From positions 12,499,662-12,563,661 of the forward strand of contig OZ020252.1 in the NCBI GenBank assembly GCA_963971285.1: 64,000 bases of DNA, written 5' to 3'. The stretch is from Astropecten irregularis. Its lineage: Eukaryota; Echinodermata; Asteroidea; Paxillosida; Astropectinidae. Below, piece after piece: positions 1 through 13,300 of this stretch (positions are counted from its first letter, which is position 1; each line of letters begins with the position of its first letter). Both the position numbers and the translations under genes were made by a program. The notes under the pieces were generated by a model. That model did not search any database, had not been told where the DNA came from, and saw only the letters and a list, made by a program, of their open reading frames with translations.

Positions 1-44
1 ACTGTTCTGATGTTGAGATCTTCCGTTATAGCTGCTCACTATAG

Positions 45-135
45 GCACGTTCTCACACACCGAAAAAGCGCGACTATTTGGTTCGCGATTTGGAGTGCGA
101 CCCAAATAGTCGCGCTTTTTGGTGTGAGAACGTGC
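45..135. repeat. Hairpin-forming inverted repeat
   Basis: The left arm (45-81) and right arm (102-135) are reverse complements apart from a 3-base indel. They share the core GCGCGACTATTTGG. The spacer is about 20 bases. This looks like a small foldback MITE. A diverged relative seems to lie at about 24811-24890, directly after the 40-bp minisatellite. Confidence 0.85.
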
Positions 136-981
136 ATAATGACGAAGATAGGAAATATTATTTGCGTGGTATTTAAAGATATAACACATGATGTAATGCA
201 TTACAAAATACATTGTGTAATGATGTTTTAACAACAATGCATGTTTCAGACCAATTTCACCGCCCTTCTTCTATATCTTGCAAGTTCATTCATTCTATGA
301 CGTCACAGAAAAAAGGGTGATTTTTATATGGGCGGGGGCACGCCATTTAATTTTTTAATTTCAGTGTCATGTTTTCTTGCGAAAGTGAAATTAGTATTTC
401 TCATGGTAGTTTTCGACCAGCAACATGTTGACAATTTGTAGTTGTTTGATCAGTCCTGTGATCATTTAAAATCACTAGATGTACAGTTCAATCTAGCCGG
501 GACGTATTACCATGTGCGGAATAATCATCAATGTTGAGTTAGTGGCTGGTAATGTAGAAGGGCGGAATCATTCCATTTGACAATTCCTGCTACTTCTAGA
601 AAGAGTACATGTACATCTATGCACCCAAAGGTCAGTCTTGAACTTTCGGGTATATAGTCTTTAAAGGGGTCTGCGCTTTCTGCCATAAAATGACGTAAAT
701 GAGAAAAGTCAAGTGCGTAATCTCAATTCAAAAGTTGGGCAACTTTGAACAATTTGAACGTGCAATCATAGAGATGATTTTTGTAACCAGAAGCTCCATG
801 CATATACAGGACATGACACATCACAGCATTAACAGTTTTGAAACCGTCATTTAGGCATATTGAACCTGTCGTGACCAAATATAGAAAGTTGTTATCATGT
901 CACACAATACAAAGCAGGTTTGGGAGTTTCTTTGTGCTTCGTTCTATACCGATATACATGTATTTCCACGCACGCCTTATA

Positions 982-1422
982 CAGGGTGTCCCAGAAAAAA
1001 ACCGCAACACTATGTCGGGACCCATTATGTTAAAATTAAACTGTTTATCACTTCAAGATTCAGATATGTGATACAGCCATGTCTTGGCTATCACCATGTA
1101 GAATTTAAGCATATTGGGGCTGAAAGTGGCGAAAATATGACAAATTGAAAGAGTACTCCTTAAAACCAATTTTGCAAGGATAACACGCATAGACTGTGGT
1201 CAATACACACATAATAATGTATGAAAGAAAGATGAAAATCGGGTTTTGAGTTTGGGAAGTTCAGTCTTAGTTTTTTCACTCAATTTTAGTCAAATTTTGC
1301 TCATATTTTACATGGTAATAGCCAGACATACTTGCATCACCTAGGCCTACCTGAATCGTGAAGCGATAAACAGTTTAATTTTCATATAATAGTTAAGCGT
1401 TGCGTTTTTTTGGGACACCCTG
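982..1422. mobile_element. Mariner-like MITE with CAGGGTGTCCCAG ends
   Basis: The element begins CAGGGTGTCCCAG and ends with the complement GGGACACCCTG. It is flanked on both sides by TA, the target duplication typical of Tc1/mariner elements. Inside the ends a second pair of inverted segments (about 1020-1063 and 1350-1394) extends the pairing to roughly 80 bases per side. There is no transposase reading frame, so it is non-autonomous. A larger foldback at 39302-40502 starts with the same terminal sequence. Confidence 0.8.
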
Positions 1423-1540
1423 TACAGTGTACATATGGGAAAAACACACAAATTGTCACTTATGTCAGGTTATGGTTGTTCTTTTCTTTCCCCTAATTTG
1501 GAAAATTATGCATACGTAAATTGTTACTGCAATCTTATTA

Positions 1541-2348
1541 CTTCAAGGTAACATCATACTTTGGCTTTCAGTGTCAAAGGATTAATGTAGATTCATGCGC
1601 AAAAATATCAATGAATGGACAATAAAAGTCATCTGTTCACTTTTTGAGAAAAAAATGAAAACACCCACAGTATTATTAAAATCTTTTCACCGTTATTTTG
1701 AATCTTAAAAAAAAATCAAAATTGTTTTTCGTCATTGGTTTTACTCTTTTCTGGATAGATACAGCATTTCAGGCAGAAAAAGTTTAACGGTATGTTTCTA
1801 TAATTATACCATCACCATCTTCATACCCTGTAAGTTATAGGTAAACCTGTGAAGATTTATGTTTTTGTATGCTGCCAAAGTATGATAGTATACAGTATCA
1901 CATGGTTTGAGGATGGACAGTCGATCCTAGCTCCTGAGGTGTTGGAAGTTGACAAACTGGAACTAGTTTGTCAACTTCCAACACCGAGGGAAGCTAGAAT
2001 CGACTGTCCACCCGAAATAAACCATGTGATATTTGCTTTACTATACCTCATAAATATTCCTTTTTGTTCACAATTTCGTCCAGAAGTGCAGCACTAACGA
2101 GTAAACGACCGTTTTCGTGAACTTCATGTAGGGCGAAGTTCACGCATGCGCACTGCAAACTAGGATAGATGCGCAGTGAGATGGTCCATGCGCAGTGAGA
2201 TGTTACATTGTGTAACAGTTCTTTCGGAGATTCCCCGACCTACACGCTGGTGATCAGCAAATATATCCACTGGCACGTGATGGTGAATTGAGCAATTGGG
2301 ATTTGGCTCTACGTCATGAATATTTATGAGGTATAGTAATACCTTTAA
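1541..2348. mobile_element. MITE (TTAAAGGTA family) interrupted by another foldback element
   Basis: The left end (TTCAAGGTAACATCATACTT) and internal segments match copies at 28439, 48573 and elsewhere. The right terminal repeat is reached at about 1877-1890 (CAAAGTATGATAGTA) and seems to resume at 2333-2348 (ATAGTAATACCTTTAA). The 440 bases between have their own inverted structure, including matching arms at 2037-2058 and 2319-2339. The simplest reading is a later insertion into the end of an older MITE. Confidence 0.6.
1896..2031. repeat. Long palindrome with 65-base arms
   Basis: Arms 1896-1958 and 1965-2031 are near-perfect reverse complements around a loop of about six bases. They share TATCACATGGTTT, GGACAGTCGAT and GTGTTGGAAGTTGACAAACT. 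An open frame of 82 codons at 1849-2097 runs through both arms and is explained by this structure. The palindrome forms the left part of the insertion inside the surrounding MITE. Confidence 0.85.
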
Positions 2349-2545
2349 CAACCTATTGTTAGAAACAGATTGCGTCACGTGACTTGATGCTTTTGTTTCA
2401 GGTACTGCATACTGGAAGTACTCGTATGTTCTGTAGATCAACTTGACGATCACGGGATGTACGATAGCCCCAACACGTTGTACAATGGCTTCATTATACG
2501 ACACGTACAAAGCCTCAAATAATTATACACGTCCCTTATAACCAC

Positions 2546-2906
2546 TTAAAGGTATAATACATGATTGGTAAAAGATTGGTAAAGGTCACAGAACAGCACT
2601 CATACTTTCTCTAATCCAGCATGTGCATGAAATGATAAACCTATGAAAATTTGAGTCACGAGAAAATAGCGAAAACCCGACTCAATTTCTCTTATAAAAC
2701 ATAAAGAATGGTTTTGATCTTACCCCGAGATCAAAACTGTTTTCTGTGTTTGCTTTATAAATTTCTGGATAAATACAGCATTTCAGGCGGAAATATTTAC
2801 CGGACGGTATGTTTCTACCAGCACCATCTTCATATCCAGAAAGTTATACGTAAATCTGTGAACATTTCTGTTTGGGTACGTTACCAATCCTGTGTACTGT
2901 ACCTTC
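2546..2906. mobile_element. MITE, second subfamily of the TTAAAGGTA element
   Basis: The left end TTAAAGGTATAATAC faces a right end containing TACCAATCCTGTG and GTACCTT. The interior shares with other copies the segments GATAAATACAGCATTTCAGG, the run of CACCATCTTCATA and a paired GATCAAAA...TTTTGATC. Close relatives lie at 43728-44085 and 53563-53903. No coding capacity. Confidence 0.75.
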
Positions 2907-3300
2907 ACAAATGGAACGAAAATCCACACAAGAGTAGGCCCAATGTCTTTCATGTTGCTACGCAGTGCTATTTCACATTTTAGGCCTCCGTGTGCTTAGA
3001 ATTAAATGTGCTTCAGAGAGGACTGATCATGTTGGCGGTGTACTAACTTCAACCTTTGTCGACAGTGGTGCAAGTAAAATCGGGTTACCGAGTTTTTATC
3101 AAATTGGTCAAAGAAAATAAACGTGCAACTAATACATCAACTATGGCCACCTGCAAACCATACAAATACATCCATTGCCTGTCAAATCTCACTTACGTTA
3201 TTTACCAGTGAATGTGATGTACCTGTTGTGACATGGTCAAACGTCATCATAAACGGATCAAATACAAGCTGATATTATGCAACCATAAACACACGTCTCC

Positions 3301-3360
3301 CATTGGACAATCTAAGTGTGTCACTGGATCCCTAAACTTTTAACTCAACAAGTATAAATA
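3301..3360 (+). promoter_or_regulatory. Possible Wnt1 core promoter (inverted CCAAT plus TATA)
   Basis: ATTGG (inverted CCAAT box, within 3301-3311) lies about 45 bases upstream of TATAAATA (3353-3360). A start site near 3385 would give a 5' leader of about 880 bases before the Wnt1 ATG if unspliced. A second TATATAAATA at 4231-4240 is only 21 bases from the ATG and is too close to serve that start codon. Placement is by motif only. Confidence 0.3.
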
Positions 3361-4260
3361 CGAGGCGTTTCCCCATTTGCTGACTAGAATAGTCAGCAAT
3401 TTACCCAGCATGCAGTGCAAATCTTCCTTCAAATAAATGCAGTAAGCAGCAAAGCCAAGAAAAAGGAATTGCAACGTTCACATAATGTCCTGGCTATAAA
3501 CAAGTCATTAAGGTGGAGCAATTAATTCAAGTTAAAAGCCCTGTGTGTACCTTGGTGATTCATAAGTGGTCTTTTGTCGGCTGGAAGTCAAACTGAAGTT
3601 GAAAAGTGACAGGATATGTCCAGACATCTAGGCATGACCGACACGTGCTCATAGACCAGTGGCATAGCGTTCAGATACTGCTACTTCTATACCGCCTAGG
3701 AAGAGGACCTTGTGGGCCTGTGACCACGACCGTGACAAAGCTTCACAGCTCAACCGCGCCTCATTCTTTGCCGACGCGTACAACTTCAATGTACCGCCTT
3801 GTTATACTCTTCTAGTATCTTGAATTGAGCCGCCTATCTTGGTTCAAGACTTCAAAGGTTCCCGAAAGACACCAAAGAGTATCTGAAGAGACAATCAACA
3901 TCAGACCCACCGCACGGCATTGTTTTTTCCTGGATGGTGAGCAACATTTAAGAACGCACCGATTTCTGCGTGTGTGCCTCCATTGTTATAATGTAGCCAA
4001 TGCATCTTCTGGTCAAGACTTGACAGCTTCATGTTTAGTGTTACAGAATTACCCTCTCAGTCAATGTACTGCCTGAGTATAATCAGCATTGCAAAAGTCG
4101 GTTAGCGCATAGTCCTTGAACTTCATTTGGGATTTCTTGATCATTAAATACCGTTAAGCAGGTATCGCCGGAGACCAAGTTCTCAAGGGACACAAGCAGC
4201 TCAGTGATCTTGAGACATTCCCAGGTTAACTATATAAATAGCTGATAATATAGTATCATC

Positions 4261-4352
4261 ATGAAACTAGAGTGGTTAGTGTCCGTCTTCGTTCTGCCTA
4301 TGGCCAGTCTGTTGGCAAAGGAAACGACAGCAGCTGCTAGTGGCAGGTGGTG
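4261..4352 (+). CDS. Wnt1: Wnt1 coding exon 1 (signal peptide)
   Basis: ATG at 4261 opens a typical signal peptide: MKLEW, a hydrophobic core ([14 protein letters not shown]), then a polar/alanine stretch and SGRWW, the residues found just after the signal peptide in other Wnt1 proteins. The donor is TG|GTAAGT at 4353, phase 2; the split Trp codon is completed by G at 10070. This exon is too short to stand out as an open frame and was found by matching the SGRWW motif and the phase of exon 2. Confidence 0.88.
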
Positions 4353-7300
4353 GTAAGTTACATTTTCAAATTTTACTCAATGATGTTTGCTTAATATTAT
4401 GCTAACGATTCTCCTAATAGTTACATGGAAGCAGTGCCGTATACAACGCAAACAAGTGACAGTCATCTGTAACTGCTATATGTGTCTCGCGTTATATATT
4501 TGTTTTTGGTGTGGATCTGATTTCTTTTTGGAAGTTTGATTTTTTTATGCTGTTTTGTTTGATACAATTAGTGTCAGTTGCTCAACGGACATAACATTGT
4601 ACACATGTTTATTATTGAAGTAAACGGACAGGGGTGGTTAATATAATCATGGAGACCTACGTTTTTGATGCTTTCTGACTTTCTTTTCGATGGTACTGCT
4701 TAAAACTTAGTCGCCGTATTCATGGGCGTAGATCCCGGGGGGGGGGGGGCTAGGGGGGTTGCAACCCCCCAGGTTTTCACTTTTTATATATATAAAAAAA
4801 TATTTTGTGCACAAACGTATATGGAAGAACGACCCAGCTACACGATCAACCCCCCCAGGTCTGAGGACGTGTCTACACTACTGGCCGTATTATCATGAAC
4901 TAACCTCAGCTAAAATCACGCGTGTGCACATGAATTATTTTGGTACTCATCTAAAAGCAGACGAACAAACAAATAAAACGCACACAAACGATTTAATAAA
5001 ATAATAACAAATAATGCCGGTCATTGCGTGAACTGAATAATTGTAATCATGGATCAGTTTGCCGACAAAATTAGTTGTAATAAAAGATAGCATAATTTAC
5101 CCCTTTGTCGATGACTGCCTTCAAAGAGGTTGGCTTTTATTTTTCAAAACTGAAAAGACATTTACTAGATGACTGCGGGATATCCCTGTTTTTCTATTGC
5201 CTTCCGTCGTAAGCAAATCTTTATTTGACTTTCAGTGTATTGTTTTTGTATCTGTGATCTTTGAAAACCCGCCAACACATTAATAACATTGAAAGAATGT
5301 TGAAATACAGGTACCAAACTTTGATACGTTCTAATGTCCATTTACACGTGTATATGTAGACATTTAGTACTGTACAACAGTAAAGATGTACGAGAATACT
5401 TCGGCTGAAAAATAAAGGTGGAAAGTTGGTGTTGGAAAAGTTTGTGAATGGCTAATTTGTGGCCACACGAGTTTTGCTGTGGACTAACCGTGCTGTACTT
5501 ACACAAACATACACAGGCAGAAAGTACATGAAATGACACCCTGTCTTTCTGCACCTACCATCGGCTACTACTTGCACGGTACTTCACAGTCTTTTCACGG
5601 CCACTTAACCCTACACGTGCACACTAGCTCTGTTTGACAGCCCTATTCAATATGTGTAACGAATACCGATGCCTTGGGATCATCCTGGTGGGAAGGATGT
5701 TGCCTTGGTACGGATGACCGAATCGACATTTTCACGGTAGATTAAGAAAAAAAAAGCTTGTTGTTCCTGGTTTTATTGGTGTATTATTCCTCATTTAGAT
5801 GTTTGGCATCGTGTGTGTGTTACACCATGATGTCTTAGCTTTTTAACCCCGTGTAACCCCAATGCCTTCTGAGGGACAACTGGACTTCCAGCTGTACATT
5901 ATTTAAAATGATGCATAGACTATTTCAGCTGAATCTTAAACAGTTTTGTTATGAGCTTGTTATTTAAGTAAAAGTTACATACATTACTCTTGTGGCCTAC
6001 GTTGAAACAAGTAGGCCTAGGCCTATTGATGTTTCTTGATTGGTCTTTTGCTAAGGATCGAAGGGTTGTTGCTAGTTTGCATTATCAATTTGACCATATA
6101 GAGATTCTTAGTTATGTTTATGGGATTTTGTTGACAATCTAACTGTCCCGTGCATGATATCTGCACAATATACATGTACGATTGTTAAGAATTCTCCGCC
6201 AGTCTTGGTAAGTGTCAGTCAACTTCCAGAGCATTAAACAGATTTGACTTCAGTATCACCACCCGTCAACTAAAGAAAAGCAATTACGCTTGCCCAAACA
6301 ACAAACGACTTAAACGGATAACTAGAATTGAGCAGTCAGGTCAGATTTGTCCGCAAAGCAAAAAAATTGAAACGATTTTTTCCAAGCCAGCGGGCCTGTG
6401 CCGTGAATGCTCTAGCCCCAGATATTTCTACACGACAAGGTTCCTTGCAAATTGGATAGCTTGGTCATGTAATGCTTTTTTTCTTCTGAAGATAACAAGT
6501 TCAATCATGTTGAACTGATAACCCATATACTTCTTTTATGTTCTTCGTCTTTGGATGAACATTTCTCATACAGATCCTAGACACCCAGGGTCGATGTCCG
6601 CTATAAACAAGATGCTATATCTTATCCTGAGATGTATTTAATATTTCAGATAGGCCTGCTATTTCACGGTACCATGTATGCTCCAACTCTCAAGAATTAA
6701 TCATTCCAATATTTCATGCATTCAACAACAAACCTGGTGATGTTCTGTCCAAATACATTTCTGTTATTAGCTGGTGTTGTGTGTACTTTGCAAAGCATCG
6801 TTTGGCAATGCCTTATAGCACGTTTCCCTGTATGGGTCCATACTACTTAGGGCAAAGTAAGTTGCGGTGGTTTCACTTCCTAACCACAGGTGAAAGTGTT
6901 TAACTATGATGACATCGTAATTGTACTCAACGGTATCACGGGTCCGCTTAAAAAGCCATCACCTGTAACAGAGCATCGGTTTATGAAATAAATCCAAATA
7001 TTGATATATATATATATTTTTTTTCTTTTTTGGAAGGGGGGGGGGGGTGGTATAGGGCTATGTTTGTTTATGGATACATACAGAAGGTACTGAGAAGATA
7101 GGTATAGTTAAGGATCAAACATCACTATCATTGAGTTGACAGCTATGGGATGTAGTCTGGGTACTTGCTGTAATCAGCGCTCTCAAGTTATAGTTGGGTT
7201 GCTACGATTTGTTCCAAATGTTTTAGTCACTTAGCTAAATGAAAACCAAACCCAAACACTTAAGTTAACTAACAAACCGTGATGGCGGTTCACACATGTC

Positions 7301-10300
7301 TTTGCGGAGGTCCGTCTTCCCATTTCCCTGAGTTGTAGCATTAAGTAACACACAATGCCCTCAATACTTTTGTTTCAAGTTCCCTTCTTGATCACGTTGG
7401 GCTTTTGTATATTTGTGGGTTTTTGTCCAGTAACTGCACAGTGTATTAAAATGATTTACGAGATTGAATGGCCTTTACTCGTGTTCAAGAATTATATACA
7501 AGCAATATCGGTATTGGCTTCACCAAATAATTGGCCCGGAACATCTGTACCCGTAGACCATTTGCCAAGCCGGTGACCTTTGACACATAGGATCAACGAA
7601 TTCCTGCTAGGGAGTAAATCACTCATATCATTTTTATCAGATATGCAATACATTTTCATGTGCCAGGATGGAATCTCACTGAATTCAATTAATGAAGATA
7701 ATATCAAATGTTTATAATGGATCCCATTAGAAACGAATGAGTTACGAAGATGGTGTGACCCAGATAACAGAGCGAAAAATCCCTTAAATCATTCACGATT
7801 AAGCTTCCAGTTATAAACAATGAGATGGTCAGGTGTATCTTATACTTGGACTTTTCTTATGTTTCTACGTCTGGCGTAATAATGATAACGAAAACATTCA
7901 GACGATGGGTAAACGATATAAGTCAACTTCCATAATGAGCTACAAAATCAGAACATGCGAGTCTGCTTGTTATTGCATGTTTACATAGCAAATCCCTACA
8001 AATTTATGGCGGACACAATTTGACGCAATTTTTTTTATGACCACACATTCTTTCTTGGCGCCTTGGTGGCTTCTATTTTATATACGTTTGGCTTTGACAG
8101 TTCAACGTAAAATCTTCATAGGAGATCCAGTGTAATAACGGCTCGTGTAGATGACTGTGGTGTGCAATCACTAGATGTAATGGAGTTACGCGCAATACAT
8201 TAAAGCTTACGATTCAGTTGATTTAGTATTAATGACGGTCAATTTGGGGTTATATGAGAACAAACTTTAAGATATGAAGGACCATTAACAAACAGGAAAG
8301 TAAATAGGTCTATAACTACTGATATCACGTACAGTTTATGAATTATGTTCCTTATCTATAGTGATTGCAATAAAATGTAGGAAAGACTGAGTAACTGACC
8401 GTTTATAACCAAACCGTAGCCTGGTATTGGTAACTCGGTGTTTGGTATTTTACCAAACGAGGACAGCGCCTGGAGGTATTCCGGACTCTGACACAAGACA
8501 AACTAGCTATTAATTGATTTGCAATATTTTGCCTTGCTGTCCCTTCGGGCCAGCGACCAGCGGAAATGTTTCAACCAAACACAACGCCACATGGTGTATG
8601 CGCCAGTCAGACTGCTCACTATTAGTCAATTTTGAATTGCCCAAGGTATGTTCTTCCACCTAAGTATAAATGCCGGCCTCTTTTTTGGATGGAATTCAGG
8701 CAGGATTTTTAGTTGCTGTTAACTTTCTATTTGTAAATGTAGATCAAGTCTTAATCTTTTTCATTGCACTAGTTACTGTCTGTTGAAAGCAGGTTGCATT
8801 CCTACTATAGATAAACCACAAAAGAGTAACACAGATAGCTATTGGGAAACCACTAAGCTCTAGTTATGACCAAGGTATAATCCGCTTGGGAGGTACATCA
8901 CCACTTCGTCATGTATTGTTAACTGCCTACCAACTGGTCTTTGTACAGGCTAATTTAGAGGATTCCTTTTATCTGAAGCGAAGTATCTATTTCGCCTTTT
9001 CTTTGATCGTGCAATGGATCCAGTATAGGCGTGAAGTATTCTGAATCAGTCGGCTTCCGTTACATGTCATTGTTCCAATTATAAATTGAGTTGTATTCCT
9101 CGAAATAATTGACGATTACACAGTGACGGCGGAATAAGTGGAAGTCAGACGCGATGAATCACTATACGAAAAATTGAGTATTCAGTCACAGTGCATTGAT
9201 TTGCATTTGATTTCAAAGTGGGACTGCAAAATTGATATTTCGGCAGGACAATCACCAGATAATTATGCCTGATACAGAAACAACCATATTACCTACGCTA
9301 ACTTGCCCCGTTATGTTAAATCAAGCATCATTACCGACCAAGTTCACAGTCACACAGGCTCACCAAGCATAAGTACAGAATTATACCTTTGTAACTGCAC
9401 ATTTCGAGCAAGACAGAGAGTTGTTGGGGAGAGAACTCCAAATTTATGAGCTAAATAAAAGACCAATGACATGAAAACAGTGTGCCAAAACAACAGACTG
9501 AGCAATCACTTTTCACCCTGTAGTAAATAACGAGAACCACAAGACATGGTATACTTAGCCAGCACAGCAGCTTGGACCCAAGTTACCCACTTAAGGTAAA
9601 GCCAACACAACACACCCGGTTTAAACCTTTAAGAGGAATACGAGATAAATTATCTTCAAGGAAAATACGATTCTTTTAAAACAAATCATCAGCTTCACTA
9701 GTCTTATAGTGGATTATACTGATGTATAAAACTTGCACTCAAAGTGACGGCCATCTTGACTGCTTGACTTCTATTATACTTGTATTGATTACGGATGTTG
9801 ATTTGTTCAATGGGTTGTAGGTTTTTTATGTATAGAAGAACAGAAGAAGAACGTTTATTCTCGAAGTAACCCATACTGAATAATGTGCTCATAGGCTTAC
9901 AAGCCAACTTATGAAGCCATTACAAAATGGTAAATACACACGGGCCAATGAAGCCTCGCTTGTAATGCACAATGATGTGAAAAGTACATGTATGTGATTA
10001 AATTTTAAGTGTCGTTAAATTGTTCTCATTTGACAAAGATTAATCATGAACCGCTTTCTTTACCCATAGGAGTATCGCAACATACCCACAGAAGTCCAAC
10101 ATGGTGAGTGATACGCAAGACACTGATATATCCCTGGAACCTCAACTACGACCACTCAGCAAGAGACAGCGTAAGATGGTCCGTGATAATCCGGGTATAC
10201 TCATAGCCATTTCACAGGCAGTCAAGATGGCCGTAACAGAGTGCAAGTACCAGTTCAAGAACAGACGATGGAACTGCCCAACCATGAAAAACGCGCAGGG

Positions 10301-13300
10301 AGCTAACAGCCTATTCGGAAAAATTCTCCATACAGGTAAATTCTTGTCCAATCTTGCTCAATCTTCTATAATAGACAAAGGAACTCACAATATGACTGGA
10401 TTCATTTCCGTCCAGCGCTATTCTCTCCAGACTATATAAATTATGCTTCCGTTAAAATAATAGGTCTTAAAATAATAGGTCCTTTTCATACTATATACAA
10501 ATTGAGTCAGTGGAGTGCCAACATTCAGTTACTAATTGCTTAATTTTTACCAAAAGATTGCATACAAAAATCAAATGGAACTCATGTTGAAATCTTGATT
10601 TGGGACATTTTAGGATGATGGAGACACGTTTTGTCAAGTTAACACTTTCCTCATAGTTACTCATAGTTCAAAGATAACTTAATTAATCAATCACTGTGAC
10701 TGCTTTTGTTACAATTTCATTCTGTCATTCAGACAGGCATTATGAGTCCATAGTTCTTGCCTATTTATACAGCACAACAGCTATCGATGGACATTGTAAG
10801 ATACAGTTGATTTCCTTTTCTGGATACCACTTTCTTGCTGCAATCCCAGTGCCTCACATTTTGCATGTACAAGTCCAACAGAGGTTCATCAGTAGGCCTA
10901 CATAGAATCATTGACCCAATTTTATTTAGATACAAAATTGGTTCGTGGTCTAATTTCCTATAGGTTCAGTTCGTTAAGTTCAACAAAAGGAGATTTTTTC
11001 TTTTTTTCCCCCAGTTTCTTCGGTGTTAAGATTTTCGCAGAACACATTTCCCTTTAGAAATAGTTGTCTTATAGAAATAAGTAGTGCCGGTACGGTTTTC
11101 CGGAGGCCGGCTGGTTCGAACCCCGCTCCAGTCAAATTTTCTGTTCACTTTTCAAAGAAATAAATAGCGTAATAATATCAGAAGAGTCTTCAGGAATACG
11201 CAAATTGCGGGGATGGGGCGCAGCCATTGGTTAGCTAATGAGTGGATATAAAGCTCCTCCTTGTAAAAGGATAAGCTGTAATTACACTATCCAACTATTA
11301 CAAAAGTAAATTTTCAACGATTAATGAAATGCTTTTATGTTATTTGTATTTTCACTGCTAGACAGAACAGGGTATAGGGCAACACGCCTTTGCCACCTTG
11401 TTCTGTGGCGGATTACGCTAAGACGTGACATACTTTGCTATAGTGAGAAGAAACGTGAAACATAGGTAATATCACGTGATGGTGTTTGTTGTATCCAAAA
11501 CGATCTCGTTAAACTGATGATTAGAAAGTTTAGACAATGAGGTATTATTAACTCCAAGGACCATGAAAATAGTGAGAAAGTAAGCAAAAGATAACGACAC
11601 ATTTCGCCCGATAGAATAGAGCAAAGTAGGCGTAAACGCAATGCTGCTCATTTGATAGAGATTTGGTATCTCGACCGACTAATATCTGCCAATTGGCAAT
11701 GAAAGTCAATTTAAAAACATCAAGATGATGAAAGGGCAGGCTAGACACAATGTGGTCTGTCAAATAAAAGTTCCTCTAGGCCTATATGTAAAGTTCCCCA
11801 CTTCAGAAATCTTCACGTTTGTTTAATTTGCGTAAATCATGTATATTCTCTCTTAATTCGTTCATTCAAGAAAACAATATTTTTTTTTTCAATTACTGTG
11901 CCTCAAAACGGACATATCTTTATAATATAAAAAAGAAATTCAAAGAGGAAATATTAAGAACAGATAACGGATCTTTCAACTCTAAAATGATATCATACAG
12001 GCATTGCAAAGCATTCATTGAATTGGTTTGATGGACATGCTCCTTGTCAATTGTTTGGAATACTCGAAAGGTTGTAAAGCAAGCCAACGAAAAGTGCATC
12101 GGCTGATGAATCCACAGAGTTGACAACTTTCAAATGTACATTGAACCGAGCGCTCCAAATACTGTCAGAGCGAATCTTAGTCTGTGGATGATGGGGCAAA
12201 TAATGTGCAAACACGGTGTCCCAGTCACCGCACCACACGGCTCGCATCTATAATCAAATCAATGGTTTGGCATTCTTGCTACACCTACTCGCGAGTTGCA
12301 ACACTCTATGGAATATGTCTCTCGCGTGGTGGTCCAAAAGACAAACAATCGGAAGTCTAGTAAACATCTCAAATCAAATGTTACTGTAACATTTTGGCGG
12401 TGTGGCGCGCTTGATGAGAAAAACTATCAACTCGGCATGGTACCAGGTGACTTGATCTGCCTTACAGCGGGCGGCAGGCTGGCTGAAAATCAACTCCCGG
12501 CTTGGGGCCTTCTTTGCCTTACATGGACCGCCGCTTGGCCCTGCGCTTGATGTTGAGGCCAATTTGTGGACCACAAGATATCTAGTTAAACAAATGCCGT
12601 CTGATAATTAAATGATATCTGGTTTTTATCCGAAATGACGTGCGACATTTGGACTTCTTGCCGTCTGCATTTACTCTGTGTTCCTTTCAGTTAAGCCTGA
12701 AGTACAGTTATGCATACTAGCAGAGGAAGCTTTGGCTTAATGTTTAATTGAGAGGAGATACGATCAAAACGCCCACACAATGCGCGCTTAACACAGTTCT
12801 TATCTGTTATATTTTGACAATTGTCTTTTGACAAAGTGCAAGAAAGAGGGGGGAAGATGGGAAACCCAGCAACTTATTGCTGAACTCTTGCTCCACCGTG
12901 TTGCTATTTATCACTTTAAAAGCCGCAATATCTCAAGCATGCATGCGTGGTATAATACCTGTACTAAACACACCATCCACCTTATTCTCTCGTGCTTCCA
13001 AACCAATTTACAATCCTAGGGCTGACAGTCTCCCAACTGTTGGCATCTTGGCAAACTTGTATAGGAAACCACAAAACAAGGGAAGGTGCTGGGGCTGATG
13101 TGAACCGGTGAAATGGGGAAATATGATATAGTAACAAAGCGTGCCGACGGGTAGCCTGCTGGTAGCGGTACAAGCGCCCTTCACGTATTGCCTGGAGGAA
13201 ACCAGCTGCCTTATTCACGGGGTTAGATATGTCGCATATACCAATATTCGGAGTAATGATTGAACCAATCACGTGCAGCCAAAATCAAACCAGTTCATAT

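Larger units (their letters stand above)
1..4260. other. Region upstream of Wnt1, repeat-rich, no gene recognised
   Basis: I find no coding region that resembles a known protein. The short open frames lie in repeats or lack any recognisable motif. The stretch holds a hairpin near the left edge, a mariner-like MITE, two members of a TTAAAGGTA-ended MITE family, a large palindrome, and a possible Wnt1 promoter near 3300-3360. Direct repeats of ATGCGCAGTGAGATG lie at about 2169-2203, beside a GCATGCGCA motif that resembles an NRF1-type site. Confidence 0.6.
4353..10069 (+). other. Wnt1 intron 1
   Basis: A GT-AG intron of 5.7 kb. I see no exon inside. It holds a G-rich element at 4721-4883, a T/G-rich low-complexity run near 7000-7050, and, near its 3' end, a short inverted copy of part of exon 2 (9731-9763). 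The remainder shows no recognisable feature. Confidence 0.8.

Noticed and set aside
1849..2097. 82-codon frame
   Set aside because: It runs through both arms of a long palindrome and has no protein features.
2160..2510. 116-codon minus-strand frame
   Set aside because: It overlaps the arms of a foldback insertion and shows no recognisable motif or splice context.
4231..4240. TATATAAATA as the Wnt1 TATA box
   Set aside because: It lies only 21 bases before the start codon, so transcription from it would begin at or after the ATG.
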